Made by a program: the position numbers and the translations under genes. From Ctena decussata (taxonomy: Eukaryota; Mollusca; Bivalvia; Lucinida; Lucinidae): a stretch of 64,000 nucleotides of DNA. The stretch lies in assembly GCA_963989385.1 (NCBI GenBank), contig OZ022503.1, forward strand, positions 70,158,123 through 70,222,122. Direction: 5' to 3'. Below the pieces are notes generated by a model. The model was not told where the DNA came from. It did not search any database and saw nothing but the letters and a program-made list of their open reading frames with translations. How positions within the stretch are numbered: the stretch's first letter is position 1; every line of letters starts with the position of its first letter. Positions 33,981 to 46,256 of this stretch are shown piece after piece.

Positions 33981-34860
33981 TGCTGGACATGGCAAGTAGC
34001 CCAGTGGCCAAATGCTCCTAATTTTTGTTTCGGGCCACCAGAAATCTTCAAAAGATGATCTTTATCTTTCTGGCAATACTAAATGAATGGAAACTTTAGC
34101 TAGTGGATAATTTGGGCCACTGAAAGTTAGGCCTGCTAAGCTTTTGGGCCACCACATTAAACTTTTGAGTTTCCAACACATATATGGTATATAAGTCATA
34201 ATTTGGTTAGAGAATTTTAAGGAAAGGACTGCCTGTTCTAATACACAGGGCAAATGCGTCAAATGGACAAAGGGAAAGGAGACAGGATCATTATGATTAG
34301 TGTTTGGAGTGTCTAATGGCTGAGGCTACACGTGGTAAAAAGTGTTGGGTTACTTTAGAAAGTAGTTTAGTGTTTCATTACACAGGGTATATGTGGTAGT
34401 GGACTTACTTGTTAAGATAAGTAATCTAAGATTTAGGTGTTCTTTTCCTTGTGTTTAGTGTGGTAAATCGGGCTCATGATACAGGAAGGGGGGGGGGGGG
34501 GGGGGGGGATTATAGCCTTTTCATTTATATGCCTTACAGAAGTAATATGGCAAATTGGGCTTGAAATAAATTTGAAATTCTGTGGACTGATTTTATAGTG
34601 TTTTAGTATTATAAATTTGGTCCAAAATGGAATGGAAGTTCACATCTTATATATACCAAGTCCCCCCCCCCCCCCCCCCCCACACACACAAGCCCACCTC
34701 ACCCCCACCCCAAGAATATCAAATGGTCGGTCCCTTCCTTAAGGTGTCAGTTTGAAAGGGTTGAGGGCTAGTTAATGGTGGGTATTTCAAATGGTTAGAA
34801 AAGATGCCCTTATTTTTTAAGATGGGACTTTTTGGTACAGACCTAGGGCCCTACTCTAGT
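33660..34860. other. No gene recognised; microsatellite and homopolymers
   Basis: A (TA)n repeat lies at 33944-33977, a poly-G run at 34488-34508 and a poly-C plus (AC) run at 34662-34690. Short frames here lack recognisable domains. Confidence 0.5.
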
Positions 34861-34877
34861 TTGCAAATAGCTTTCGA

Positions 34878-34955
34878 CTGGGCACACAACATTGACACAA
34901 TGTTGAATTAAATTTGATTCAACTTTGTTTCAACGTTGTGTGCCTGTTGGGCTGT
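34878..34955. repeat. Small inverted repeat with CAACGTTGTGTGCC motif
   Basis: 'gggcacacaacattg' and 'caacgttgtgtgcctgttggg' form an imperfect inverted pair of a small MITE type. A loosely related motif appears at 59874-59970. Confidence 0.45.
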
Positions 34956-34959
34956 TTAA

Positions 34960-36073
34960 TTGTAAAAGACACTGAACTACAATCTACTTAAAAACTGTAT
35001 ATTGCTTCACGCCCTCGCGATTCTAGGCAGGTGCTGATGACAAAGTACATACCTGGCCTATCAAAACCTACCGCATCATATTTTGAGAATTTGCGTTCAG
35101 ATCTACCATGTACACAGGTCTATGACTGCAGCCTGAAAAAAAGTGTGATACAAGCCCCTGTGGCTCTATGCCTCAGCTCTGATAGGACCAGGGTTACAAA
35201 TCAAAAATTCAATTTAAACTTGCCTGCACATTTGACAAGGGCATCATATCTCCTTGCGTTGTTTGATACGTCCACTAATTCCAAAGTGTAATTGTGTGTT
35301 TAAGGTATACAGCTACAAGAAAACTTACACATTCTATTTTAGAAATTTACACGTCACAATCAGCTGTTGTGTCGTAGCGTACTTTGTATGCTATAGTCTG
35401 TTTCATGAATTTTTCGATAAAAGGGCTGGTATTAAAGCATGACTGTACATAGCAATACGACCGTTAAGTTTGCTAAATCTGAAATAATTGCTGTTCATGG
35501 GTCTTATGTTCATGACGTTTCGCCGCATGTGGGAGAAACATGTGGCACAGTGCCTTCACTGCGCAAGCGCAACCGCTCAGTCAGCGTCCAAAATGAATGG
35601 ACTTTAACTTAGAATTTCGACCACTTATACACCTACTTTAAAAAAATCATTTAGCCATAAGGTAGACTGATATTTTGACAATAGTTTGGTGAAAATTCAG
35701 CAATATTTATTTTATACCATTTTTTTATGCCAAAATTAACGAAACCATGTTTTGCCGGAAGCGGAAAAGAAAAAAATGACGCTGTGTTTATTTGATATAA
35801 AAGTGTTTATTTCTTATTACTAGTGCCGTAAAATCAGTGTCCTTTAGAGAGAAAGGGCTGCTGTACAAGTCGCATTTTCTAAATCTGTCAACGGTTTATG
35901 CTGATGTAAATATTACCGTGTTGAAAGGGCCGGAAGTAGTAAGAAAAATAAACAAAAAAATCTGGACAAAAAATAATCCCTTCGGCGGATGCTCATTGTT
36001 TTTAAAATCACTGAAAAAGCCTTGGATACCACCCTGCTGGTATGTAAATAATTTTAACGTTCGACCGGAAGTT
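34960..36073. other. No gene recognised
   Basis: Open frames of 60-86 codons (for example 35031-35291 plus) show no recognisable domain. The piece at 35718-35745 is shared with 14075-14105. Confidence 0.4.
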
Positions 36074-37467
36074 GAAAAATAAGGCGCATGATAATCTCCG
36101 GTATTCCCGGTATCCATGTCCCGGTATTCATGGGGGGTACATAGGTTTGGCAGGGTATAGATTCAAAACTACCGCACAGAATTTCATAAATTTGGTGTCA
36201 TTTGAAAGGCAATACACCAATCTATAATATGAAATAAATTTTGTTCAAATTTATTTTATTTTCTTCTATTTATTTGCAACTAAAGTCCCGGTATCCGGAT
36301 TTTGTTGTCCCGGTATCCATGGGGTAGGCATGTTTAACTTCAAATAAAATCCAAACTTCTGGACCGAAATTAGCATAGTAAATATCAGATAAAAGATAAT
36401 GTTTTAGTCTAAACACTACATTTAAAGTTTGTAAATATAGCTGTGTTATTTTGCAGAAATAATGTTTCAAAGTCCCGGTATCGGTATTTTTTGTCCCGGT
36501 ATCCATGTGGTAGCTATCACTTGCCTTATATAAAACCTAAACTACTGAACCGAATTTCAAAAGTAGAATATCAGTGTACAGGCAATGTTTATATCTTAAA
36601 GAAACATTAGAATTTTACAAAATTTACCAGTTTATTTGGTAGCAATAATGCTTCAAAGTCCCGGTATCCGCTCTTTTCATTCCCGGTATCCATTGGTATG
36701 ATGTATGTGACGTGAAATAAGATAATAATTTCCGAGTTAAAATTAATTAAAATTGCAACTAATTTTGTAATAAATAAAGGTTAAGATAGATTCAACGTGC
36801 TTCAGCAGCCGTATACCACCAACATCCTGATATTCGGATAATGGTAGGGCACGGACCGACCGTGTTTGCAGCAGGTGCGGGATGGTGGTTATTTAGATTT
36901 TTTTTGTACTCTCATCTATCTGGTCCATTCTTTTTCTTTCTCCCTCTGTCTAGGAGACGGTATGATATAGACTGACTATTGTCTCAAAGAGCCGTTATAT
37001 CCAAAACAATTTAACGTGCTTCAACAGTGTATCAACAAATGGACTGGCATGACTTGTATCATGAATGGTAATCATTGGATATATTGAATGGAAACTGCGA
37101 ACAGGAGACCTTCATCGGCTAGCGTTTTCATGAGAACCTTCTATTTTCCAGACAACCAAAAGCCAAGAAACTGACCAGCATGAGTGGATACGCAAGCTGA
37201 TCAGAATCCCAATCTTAATGCAATCCATGTTAGGTAGAGCATAAAAATATTATGTTTACAGTTGTCGAACAAGGATAATTTCATAGGGTAGGCAGTTCGG
37301 CTTTTTTTTTTATTCCTGCAAAACGTAAAAGCAGCCCAAATACTACATAACATGTTAAAATATCATATTAATTATCCATATTACATACGAAGAAAACAGC
37401 ATCCTACAAGATGAACGAACCTAATTTACCCACAAATGGAGTACCCATGAAGTGCTAGTGGAAAGGC

Positions 37468-37550
37468 AAGCAGTGTAGACCCAGGTCAGACTGCTCTCCA
37501 GGAGCAGTCTGATCTGGATCTGCACTGTTCAGCCCAGACCTGTTTGTCTT
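37468..37550. repeat. Internal hairpin in the loop of the Mutator-like element
   Basis: 'cagactgctctccaggagcagtctg' folds perfectly, flanked by weaker pairing 'gtgtagaccc' / 'ggatctgcac'. The motif resembles the inner hairpin of other MITEs in the window. Confidence 0.6.
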
Positions 37551-38425
37551 ACTATTTACGTTGATCGCCTTGACATTCGCTGTTCATAAAAAAAAACTTG
37601 TCAGATAAATTATACGGTAATTAATTAATATGTAAATAAAATATATCGACAAAAAACGTTCTGAGAGCAAAAAAAAAAAAAAAAAAAAAAATTCTGGAAT
37701 AGCCTATCATAGAACAATGGAATATAATTTGATACTGTTATTGATATAGTCACGATCATGCTGAATTAATATGGTATATACTACAGTATTATATGAGAGT
37801 CTTACAACATTAAATTCAAACACATTTTACTATCATAATTTATTCCAATTTAGTATCATAACATATTCAACTGCGGCATATACATGATGCCGAAAACGTT
37901 GACTATTTTCAAAACATTATATAAAATATTTTTAGTATGTTTTTTTTTTTTTCCTAATTCAAACTTTGTCTTCATTTTTCTTTCTCCACTGCCTTAAAAT
38001 GGAGTTGTAAAACTGTGAAATACTCAATTATACACGTAATGAGGCATGGCGACTCACGCCGATGGTTAACGAGGCGTGAAACGAGCAGCTTTAATATGAA
38101 GAGACATGGGAAAACGTTTTTTTCTTCTTCTTCTTCATCTACTCAATTTTGGTAATACCATCTTAAATCTATTAAAAACGATAATACAGACCCATGGATC
38201 AAAAATTGCTTGAAGTATCAGTAGGTTTGTGTCGATTCAGCGCTGTGTGCCGTCAAACTACCAAAAAAGATAAATGATCAAGTACGGTCAGAACTTTGGG
38301 TTTTAAAAAACGCCGAAAAACTTGTTTGAATTTTTTTTTTTTCTAAAAATTTCCAAGTTCTGTGATGACTATATATCGTTTACCCTGAATGTGTGCTTTC
38401 ATAGGAAAAACATAAACCTGTTCGA

Positions 38426-38428
<3 letters not shown>

Positions 38429-38474
<46 letters not shown>
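38429..38474. repeat. (GT)n microsatellite
   Basis: About 23 GT dinucleotides. It creates cysteine/valine and histidine/threonine repeat frames that are not genes. Confidence 0.95.
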
Positions 38475-38475
<1 letters not shown>

Positions 38476-39504
38476 GTAGTGGGGTATGTGTTCGTGTGTG
38501 GGCGGGAGGGCTGTTGGGAGTGGGGGGGGGGTATGTTGTCCTTGAGGTTGATAAATTATTGTTTTGGATATAACGGCTCTTTGAGACAATTTTCAGTCTA
38601 TATCATACCGTCTCCTAGACAGAGGGAGAAAGAAAAAGAATGAACCGGATAGATGAGAGAACAAAAAAAATCTAAACAACCACCATCCCGCACCTGCTGC
38701 AAGCACGGTCGGTCTGTGCCTTACCATTATCCGAATATCAGGATGTTGGTGGTATACGGCTGCTGAGGCACGTTGAATCTATTTAAACCTTTATTTATTA
38801 CAAAAATAGTTCTGTTAATGCAATTTTAATTAATTTTAACTCGGAAATTATGATCTTATTTCACGTCACATACAGCATACCAATGGATACCGGGAATGAA
38901 AAGAGCGGATACCGGGACTTTGAAGCATTATTGCTACCAATAAACTGGTAAATTTTAAAAAATTCTAATGTTTCATTAAGATAAAAACATTGTCTGTACA
39001 TTGATATTTAACTTTTGAAATTCGGTTCAGTAATTTATGTTTAATATGAGGCAAATAATAGCTACCACATGGATACCGGGACAAAAATACCGATACCGGG
39101 ATTTTGAAACATTATTTCTGTAAAATAACACAGCTTAATTTACAAACTTTAAATGTAGTGTTTAGACTAAAACATTATCTTTTATCTGATATTTAATTTG
39201 CTAAATTCGGTCCAGTAGTTTGAATTTTATTTGAAGTTAAACATGCCTACCCCATGGATACCGGGACAACAAAATCCGGATACCGGGACTTTAGTTGCAA
39301 ATAAATAGAAGAAAATAAAATAAATATGAACCAAATTTTATTTCATATTATAGATTGGTGTATTGCCTTTCAAATGACACCAAGTTTATGAAATTCTGTG
39401 CAGTAATTTTGAATATATTCTCTGTCAAACCCATGTACCCCCCATGAATACCGGGACATGGATACCGGGAATACCGGAGACTATCACCCGCCGAAAAATA
39501 AGCC

Positions 39505-40745
39505 GTGATGCAATCGTAACACTTCGGTCAATTCCATAGGCGAGGATGTCCGATTGCTGCGACGTTGACGGGTTACCGTAAAAAAAATCCTGCATCGACA
39601 TAGAACAGAATAGAATATACGGCCCTCCATAAGGGCTACAGCGATGCTCGCCAATAGGCAGTGCCTATTTTCATATTACCTTGATTCCGAGGCGGTTTGT
39701 TGGTTTCAAAATAAAACTTTCTGCCGCCTTGTTTACAATTCACGCCAGCGACTTCTTGAGAGGGCTCTGATTGGCTGTATCACTCATGTGACAATCAGCG
39801 TTTCGCAAATGACAGACTGCATCGCGAGTTATTGCGAGCTAAAAGCATATCCCAAATGTTTAAATGTAAACCAGTCGTTAAATCCTGTGGAGAAGACACT
39901 GGTTCCCCATTTTTGCACTAATTTCAATTGCACGACTGCAAAACTCAGAACCCAGTAAGGTGGTCGTCGCAAATTCGATTCCATAGATTTATACTTTATG
40001 GTATTTGCGATACCCAGATACGAGCTCTGCTCGATGGCTGCTTCGCAGCCATCTCGCAGTGCTCGTTATTAAGGACAGCCGTCTGTCTGAAATTATGAAA
40101 AAAATATGGCACTAGAGTTTGATGCTTAGGCATTTGCGGACTGTACTAGTACAGAACGGCTTGTCATGATAGTGCTAGTTCCCGGTTTAAAATTTGCATG
40201 TCGTCATCTCAGCGCGACACTGTTCTTGAATTTCCTACTCAAATTTTATACACCGTTGAATGCGGGATCAAATGTTCTGTCTAAATTATTTTGTTCCTCA
40301 AAAGGTTTGCGAGGGTATTTCAGAAATCTGATTGTTCTCACAGTAGGATAGGAGGCAAGCTGTTTTCCGTTGTGAGACATTTTCCTGTATGACAAAGAAT
40401 AAGATAATCGTAAGCAATTTGCAGCTCGTGTTTCACCCATTAATGCTCAGTGTCTCTTAAATGTCTTGTCAGAACAGGCGCCAGTAAATACCGCGTCTAA
40501 TAAGGAGCTACATTGTTTCAATTAAATACAGGAAAGAATAAACAATTGCCTAAATACCTCTTATATTAGTAACTGTGACAGGTTTTAAATGTCTACCAGT
40601 TTTTCTACCATTTGCGATTCACCTTAAAGACAAATATTGTCTACTATAGAGAACACCCCCTCCCGCCCCAGTCTTTTTTAGTTTTATGACCCTGTTATGT
40701 CATTACCTATGTGGGATGGGATATTTCTCTTGATGAAATAGCAGT
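39505..40745. other. No gene recognised; possible expressed but unidentified region
   Basis: A 104-codon plus frame at 39644-39958 has mixed composition and ends in a cysteine-containing segment, but no domain or splice context supports it. A hairpin 'gatggctgcttcgcagccatc' lies at 40034-40054. Confidence 0.35.
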
Positions 40746-40756
40746 GTCACTGTACT

Positions 40757-40986
40757 ATAATAATAATAATAATAATAATCTTTATTTATAGTCGCTTATT
40801 TTTATTAACAACTAACATAAGCTCTGTAGAGCTTTTATTGCGACTTAATAAAACTATATACATATATACAAGTTGAGCTGTGGATATGTGACTTGCTCAA
40901 GGTCACAACGCTAGGGCCCTGGTGGGATTCGAACTCGGGACCCTTCGATCATGAGTCGGGTACACTACCACTGCACCACTGCGCTC
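40757..40986 (-). mobile_element. tRNA-derived SINE with MIR-like core and 9-bp target duplication
   Basis: On the minus strand the head begins GAGCGCAGTGGTGCAGTGG (A-box) and contains a perfect B-box, GAGTTCGAATCCC. It is followed by 'gtgaccttgagcaagtcaca', similar to the core of MIR/CORE-SINEs, and the element ends in an (ATT/TAA)n tail. An exact CACTGTACT duplication flanks it at 40748-40756 and 40987-40995, proving target-primed retroposition. Confidence 0.85.
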
Positions 40987-40999
40987 CACTGTACTGTTG

Positions 41000-41790
41000 C
41001 ATTATAGAATTATAACACAGAATAAACAAGAATAGTTGTCTTTAACTGCCTCGATACCTTTTGCTACTTGAAACAACATTTAAACATGCATTTTGCTAAC
41101 AACGGGCAGCTTTTTACTTCCCGTACCGGATATAATAACACTAAATGGAAAAAAAACGAGATCTGAATGCAACAACTGCTTATGAATTAATTAACCAACC
41201 GTCAGATCTTGAATCTATGTAAAAAGCCATAAAACTGGAATAGTTAAATTATTATCACTATTTTATGATACAGTGATAGTCTTTACAGACAACTCTTAAC
41301 GCATTGATATGCATCAATGTTTTCCGTCTTTCTTTCCCAGAGAGACAATTTCAGAGATGAAGTTTTGTTTCACTGTAAGAAGAGCTAGCTCTAGCTCAAA
41401 AGGGGTAATTTTTCTGTCCCCCGCCCGCTCCCACCACCACCAACATCGCCGTCGCCCTCTCCTCTCCCCCCCCCCTACCCCATCCCCTCTTCTTCACTAA
41501 CCACCTTCAAAGTATTCAAATTGGAAAGAAGACAATTAGGTGATCATACAGGGTCTACCCTTTCTGTGACTTGCTCATGAACAAGGAATATATACGACAG
41601 TAAGTTTCGATTTCCTGTAAGCGATTTATCTAACAGTCTTCGCCGGTCAAAACTAAACACGCTTTGACATTTTCACATTATTTATTTTCCTTTACAGCGA
41701 TTGGTCTTAATTGAACATTTGGCAACCACCTCGTTGACTGCATTCAATCATGAATGATATGCATGGAGCATTAATAAGTCTTTGTGTTCT
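41000..41790. other. No gene recognised
   Basis: Short frames and a C-rich stretch around 41440-41490; nothing supported. Confidence 0.4.
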
Positions 41791-42004
41791 ATTCACAACC
41801 ACATTGTTGGTTTTGTTGTGTCGCGGCTCAACTGTCAAGGGGCCATAGCTTTGTACTGAATAGTCTAAGGTTTTTTTTTTTTATTAAATAAGCCGAATTT
41901 TATCCGAGATTAAACGGCCATGAGACATGTAGCTTTAATTAAGTACGCGGACCAGATTTCTCCCAGACTAAAGCCAGTGTCATAGGCTTACTTTCTTTCT
42001 TTTA
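41791..42004. repeat. Local duplication, copy 1 (with foldback-MITE right end)
   Basis: About 200 bases, starting inside the right end of a TGAGCC-family MITE and running through 'ggccatgagacatgtagctt', recur at 44625-44806. Because a MITE end plus unique flank are both duplicated, this is a segmental duplication made after the MITE inserted. Confidence 0.8.
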
Positions 42005-42337
42005 TGAATGCGCTATATTGAAGCTGCGGCATGGACAACAGGTCAATAATTGCAAATCACACTGAAAAGTAAAATGTAACAAATAAGAAAAATGTTAAAG
42101 CGCAGTGTCAATCGGAATAAAACTGTCACATTGGGCTCCATGCAATGAAGGAACGAAAGTTTATACATGTACAAGTGGTCGCGGTCTATGACCTAGATGG
42201 ATACCAGAATGATAATATGAAATAGGCGCCACCTAAATTTCAACCAACCTACATTATCACTCCAGTAAAAAACTGAAACAAGAAAATGGTCGCACTGCTG
42301 CATGGAAAGCTCCTTTTCTTATGAGATTGATTACTTG

Positions 42338-42372
42338 ATTGATTGATTTATTCATTGATTGATTTATTGATT
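42338..42372. repeat. (TGAT)n-like simple repeat
   Basis: Imperfect GATT/TGAT repeats over about 35 bases. Confidence 0.7.
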
Positions 42373-42518
42373 TTACCATTTTCGGTCGACATCTGAACAA
42401 CATATTCGTATCACGAGATATTAAATAAATGGTAATGAAATGAGAATACATGTAAAAAAGTAGGCCTAGGCAAGAGACAGAACAGGGGACAGGTGTTTTG
42501 AAGAGACAGACGGACAGA

Positions 42519-42538
42519 GAGAGAGAGAGAGAGAGAGA
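42519..42538. repeat. (GA)n microsatellite
   Basis: About ten GA dinucleotides. Confidence 0.85.
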
Positions 42539-42539
42539 A

Positions 42540-42977
42540 TGGTACCTCTGGCAACCGTAAAACCCTGCACAGTATCGGCAGCCAAAGGTGCCATTAGCAA
42601 CCGTTGGCACCACTGGCTAAATTGCCAATGTCACCACTGGCAGTTCTTTGGTAGAGCCAATGGCGCCAATGGTACCGTTGGTAGAGCCGATGGCGCCTAT
42701 AGCACCATTGCAGAGCCAATATTTTTCTGTGCTTAGAAATGTTTAGTTTTTCTAATGTGGGGAAAATTTCTCCTGTGTCAACTCGAGTGTTTATGATGGG
42801 TTCAATAAATTGACATATTGAATGACGCAAATTTCCCGCCATGGTAAATTTTCCCACGCCCTGAGTTGTCTGCAGTATTGGCAGCCAATGGTCGGCAATG
42901 CTGGTTTCAATGGTAGAGCCAATGGTGCCAATATTGAAACTCAGAGCGTTATTGGCATGTCAATAGTGACATTGGCA
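42540..42977. repeat. GCCAATGG/GGTACC-rich palindromic repeat cluster
   Basis: Two blocks (42540-42725 and 42870-42977) are made of short overlapping motifs such as 'gagccaatggcgccaatgg' and 'ccattggc'. This self-complementary style recalls the AACGTT and GATATC elements. Possible inverted ends are not clear, and the frames over it are artefacts. Confidence 0.55.
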
Positions 42978-43206
42978 AAACCCCGAACGCAACCAGTATT
43001 TGTTTTGACGCCACACATAAACGATGCAACGTCACACTGGTGCTTCATCCAATCGATTACTAGATTATTTATATAACTGAGGGAAAACCGATAGGCCTTG
43101 TGGAAGTCATAAGCTGTTTTGCAGAAAGAGTCCGTCTCTCCGTCAGTCTTTGTCGTTTCTAGACAGTAGTAAAGCTTGCTAGAGCTACATCACGTGTACA
43201 CCCGGC

Positions 43207-43944
43207 CTACTCTCTTGTTGAGGCACTCCAGCAAGTGGTTTTTAGTGGAACTTTTTTCTTTAAAGAGGCTTAAATATCAAAATTTTAGGTTTAACATACC
43301 CAAAACCATTTCTCGTAGCTAAATACTGACTTGCAGCATACTGCATGACCTCTTTTGTCTATTTTTATCATTTTTTTATTTGGAGGTGGGTTTTCCAATA
43401 GTAAAAATATTCCTTCTGGTTTCCAGCCTTTGATGAGGTTCATTTTAATTTTAATAAAGCTGGGAACCATTGTGACATCACAACAGAAATGATGTCATCA
43501 CTAATCACCTGATCTGTTTTGGAATATGATCATTTCAGCAAAGGGTTGCTTGCAGTGTCAGCTACACTTATGCATCTTTTTGTTTTCCAAAAAGATATTA
43601 CTTAGGAAAATAACTGCTATAAGATATAAGCATAAATTCTTCTGAACTGATTTCATGTTAATTTTATATGAAATGGTAATTTTCAAGAATGTGCTTGAAA
43701 CATGCCACCCCTACAGCAATAATGGTTATCTTGAGGCCGCCATTATGAAACTGAAAAAATACATTGCAAGAGATTACTATCCAAGCTTGAGAGCGTGCCA
43801 ATGAATTTCAAAAACTCTACTGGATAAATCTTACTACGAGAAATGGTAGTAAACTGAACCATGTAAGTGGAATTTGCTGTTTCTTTATCCTTTAAGTATA
43901 AACTTCGAAAAACCACTTGCTGGAGTGCCTCAACAAGAGAGTAG
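43207..43944. mobile_element. MITE, CTACTCTCTTGTTGAGGCAC termini
   Basis: Inverted ends of about 37 bases: CTACTCTCTTGTTGAGGCAC... at 43207 and its complement ending ...CAACAAGAGAGTAG at 43944. The 738-bp element has no transposase. No clear target duplication. Confidence 0.8.
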
Positions 43945-44417
43945 AAATATAATGCGTGTCACCAATAAACAGATGCCGAGAAGCCGCAGTTAAAAGGTAA
44001 GGGTTGTTTTTTTTTCTTCGAGCTGTACGGCCCTCTAGCCGAATATTCTGACGGCCATCTGACGGAATTCAGACGCGTGTTGCCAGGGAAGTGGCGGCGG
44101 AAGTTCAGGAATTTATTTTCGTCCAATAAAAATGCCAGCGTCTCGTTTCTCCATAGAAAGAAAAACGCCGACCGGAAATTCAGTGACACAAAAATTTCGA
44201 AGCCTTAGTGGTACGGGACAGAATAGAATAGAACAGAAATACGCCTTAATCGTAAAGCAACCAACACTCGTTGTTTGGTTGCTATCAATGCTGAAACAAA
44301 ATACCTCTTTTTGCTCCAGAACTGAATATGCTAAATAGCTTACCAACTCATCTTGAAAAGTTTGGTCCTAGCATGCTAGCATGTGCCCGTGCTTCTTCCT
44401 CTGGTAAGACAATAAAC

Positions 44418-44655
44418 TGAGCCGTGACACGAGAAAACCAACAATGTGGTTGTGCGCCCGGTGCAGATTCAGATCAGCCTGAGCATCCGCCAAGTCTGAT
44501 CAGACTCTTTCCTAAGCACTTAAAGGGTAGCTAAGAGTCCAAGCTACCTCCATGCGGACAGCAAAGATTCTGATCAGACTGGGCGGATGCCCAGGCTGAT
44601 CTGCGTCTGCGCTGGACGCACAACCACATTGTTGGTTTTGTCGTGTCGCAGCTCA
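44418..44655. mobile_element. Foldback MITE, TGAGCC family
   Basis: TGAGCCGTGACACGAG at the left and the inverted GTGTCGCAGCTCA at the right, with the characteristic inner 'cagatcagcctgagc' and 'cccaggctgatctg' pair. Confidence 0.85.
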
Positions 44656-44806
44656 ACTATCAAGGGGCCATAGCTCTGTACTGAACAGTCTAAGCAATCA
44701 GCCGAATTTTATCCGAGATTAAACGGCCATGAGACATGTAGCTTTAATTAAGTACGCGGACCAGTTTTCTCCCAAACTAAAGCCAGTGTCACAGTTTTTC
44801 TTTCTT
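44625..44806. repeat. Local duplication, copy 2
   Basis: Counterpart of 41791-42004. It follows a complete MITE copy here, so this locus is probably the source and the 41.8 kb copy the truncated derivative. Confidence 0.75.
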
Positions 44807-45110
44807 TCTTTTTTTACTTTCTTTCTTTCCAACCTTTGCAGTCCCATCTAGTGGACATACATAACCTGAAGCTTATGACTTGAACAAAGCTGAGGGCTGG
44901 TGTGCCCTGATGTTGAAATTCTTGATTATTGTTCTTTTTACACAAAAACTGAAAATTTTGGTTTTGTCCTATTCCACCTTATTTTCTATTTATTCCTAGC
45001 AACCAGCTATTTATTTTTCCTGGTAACCAGCTTAGTTATCGGACCGAGGTGAAATCATTCGTTCCCCTAGAGCTCTATATGAAAATTGGTTTTAAACGGC
45101 CGTGGCGGGA

Positions 45111-45131
45111 GGAGGGGGGGGGGGGGGGGGA
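45111..45131. repeat. Poly-G tract
   Basis: G-run of about 20 with single interruptions. Confidence 0.8.
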
Positions 45132-45199
45132 GGGGTTTGGTGTTGTAGACAAATTTGTCTAAAAGTGTGACAGCGACGATATTCGACTGATCCTGTCTA

Positions 45200-45795
45200 T
45201 CTTATAGGCTGTCCCGATCTTATAGGCTACCCCCGGTGGATTCGGCTCAGGGAAGTTAAAATCCGTCCAATGTCAAACAGACGGGCGGATATGTAGACGG
45301 ATGGCCATATCGGCAGAAAAACGGGCGTCGGTCGACATGCCGTCTTCTAGGCTGTAGTATCAAGCAGCAAATAAGAAGCGGATAGTGTCACTAAGAAAAT
45401 GAAAGGACAATTGATAAGCTAAGAAAGGCCTGGCTTCGAAAATACATTTTCGTTAAAACTATTTACGAAAAAATGCAACGTTGTTTCATATTTCATGTCA
45501 TACATGCGCTCCTTCGGACAAAAACAAAACTGAAGGCGACACGCAATGTGTGCTTATTCCATATTGCATGTATATGCTGTTTCAGAGAACTCCAATTGAA
45601 AAAAAGTGAATAGACAATGCGAAATCATAGCTCTTTTAAAGGAAAAACAGCTACATCGTCAATTCTTTGTGACAAAAATCCTAAGTTTCAAGAGCATGTC
45701 TGAGTATTTGTGACAAAAATTCATAATGCAGCTTTGGAGAGAAACGAAAATGAAAAAGGGATAGATAAATCATTTGAAAAATTTGATGCTGTGCG
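45200..45795. other. No gene recognised
   Basis: No supported feature between the poly-G tract and the short hairpin at 45799-45832 ('gtgacaaagagcttaaaaag' pairing with its complement). Confidence 0.4.
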
Positions 45796-45905
45796 GAGTG
45801 ACAAAGAGCTTAAAAAGCTCTTTGTCACTATGTACAGTATCAAATTTTGTAACAAAGCACATTTTGAGGCTTCTTGTTTTGTTATTGGTACTCTGAACCT
45901 GGCCC

Positions 45906-46179
45906 CAAGGTCATAAAACTTTTTTCATGCTCAACTCAGCTGAGTGTAAAATTTTACCTGCTTATAAATAGCAAATTACTGATAAGTACGGTTGTTTTCT
46001 AGCTCAGTTTAGCTGACTATGAAATTTTCTCTGCTGATAAATATGAAAACTGCCAACTAATTATGAAATTTTCTCTGCTTATGAATATGAAAATGCCGAC
46101 AGTTGGCATTTTCATATTTATCAGCAGAGAAAATTTCATGCTCAGTCGAGTTGAGCGCGGAAAAAGTTTTATAACCTTG
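45906..46179. mobile_element. MITE, CAAGGTYATAAAACTTTTT termini
   Basis: Inverted ends CAAGGTCATAAAACTTTTTT and AAAAAGTTTTATAACCTTG, continuing inward through 'gctcaactcagctgag' pairs and an inner hairpin around 'gccgacagttggc'. No coding sequence. Confidence 0.8.
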
Positions 46180-46256
46180 TGCTAGATCTATCGCTTTAAT
46201 GCAGAGCTTCCTCCACCGCTTCAGTACGCTTCCTTCATTTCCGTATCGGCGAATTC

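Larger units (their letters stand above)
36083..39492. mobile_element. Mutator-like foldback element with about 930-bp inverted termini
   Basis: The arms 36083-37010 and 38558-39492 are inverted copies with scattered mismatches, ending GGCGCATGATAATCTCCGG and CCGGAGACTATCACCCGCC. An exact 9-base duplication, GAAAAATAA, flanks it at 36074-36082 and 39493-39501. Long termini and a 9-bp duplication are typical of Mutator/MULE transposons. The 1.5 kb centre has no transposase, only a poly-A run (37671-37690) and a (GT)n tract. The outer arms carry repeated 'cccggtatccatg' motifs. Other superfamilies with 9-bp duplications are possible. Confidence 0.8.

Noticed and set aside
33876..34262. Possible exon with WPNAPNFCFGPPE-like reading
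   Set aside because: Both strands are open across the same stretch next to a (TA)n tract, and no splice-site pair or known domain supports either.
38322..38643. Cysteine/valine- and threonine/histidine-rich frames
   Set aside because: They run through the (GT)n microsatellite.
39644..39958. 104-codon frame as a cysteine-containing secreted peptide
   Set aside because: No convincing signal peptide or cysteine spacing pattern and no second copy to compare.
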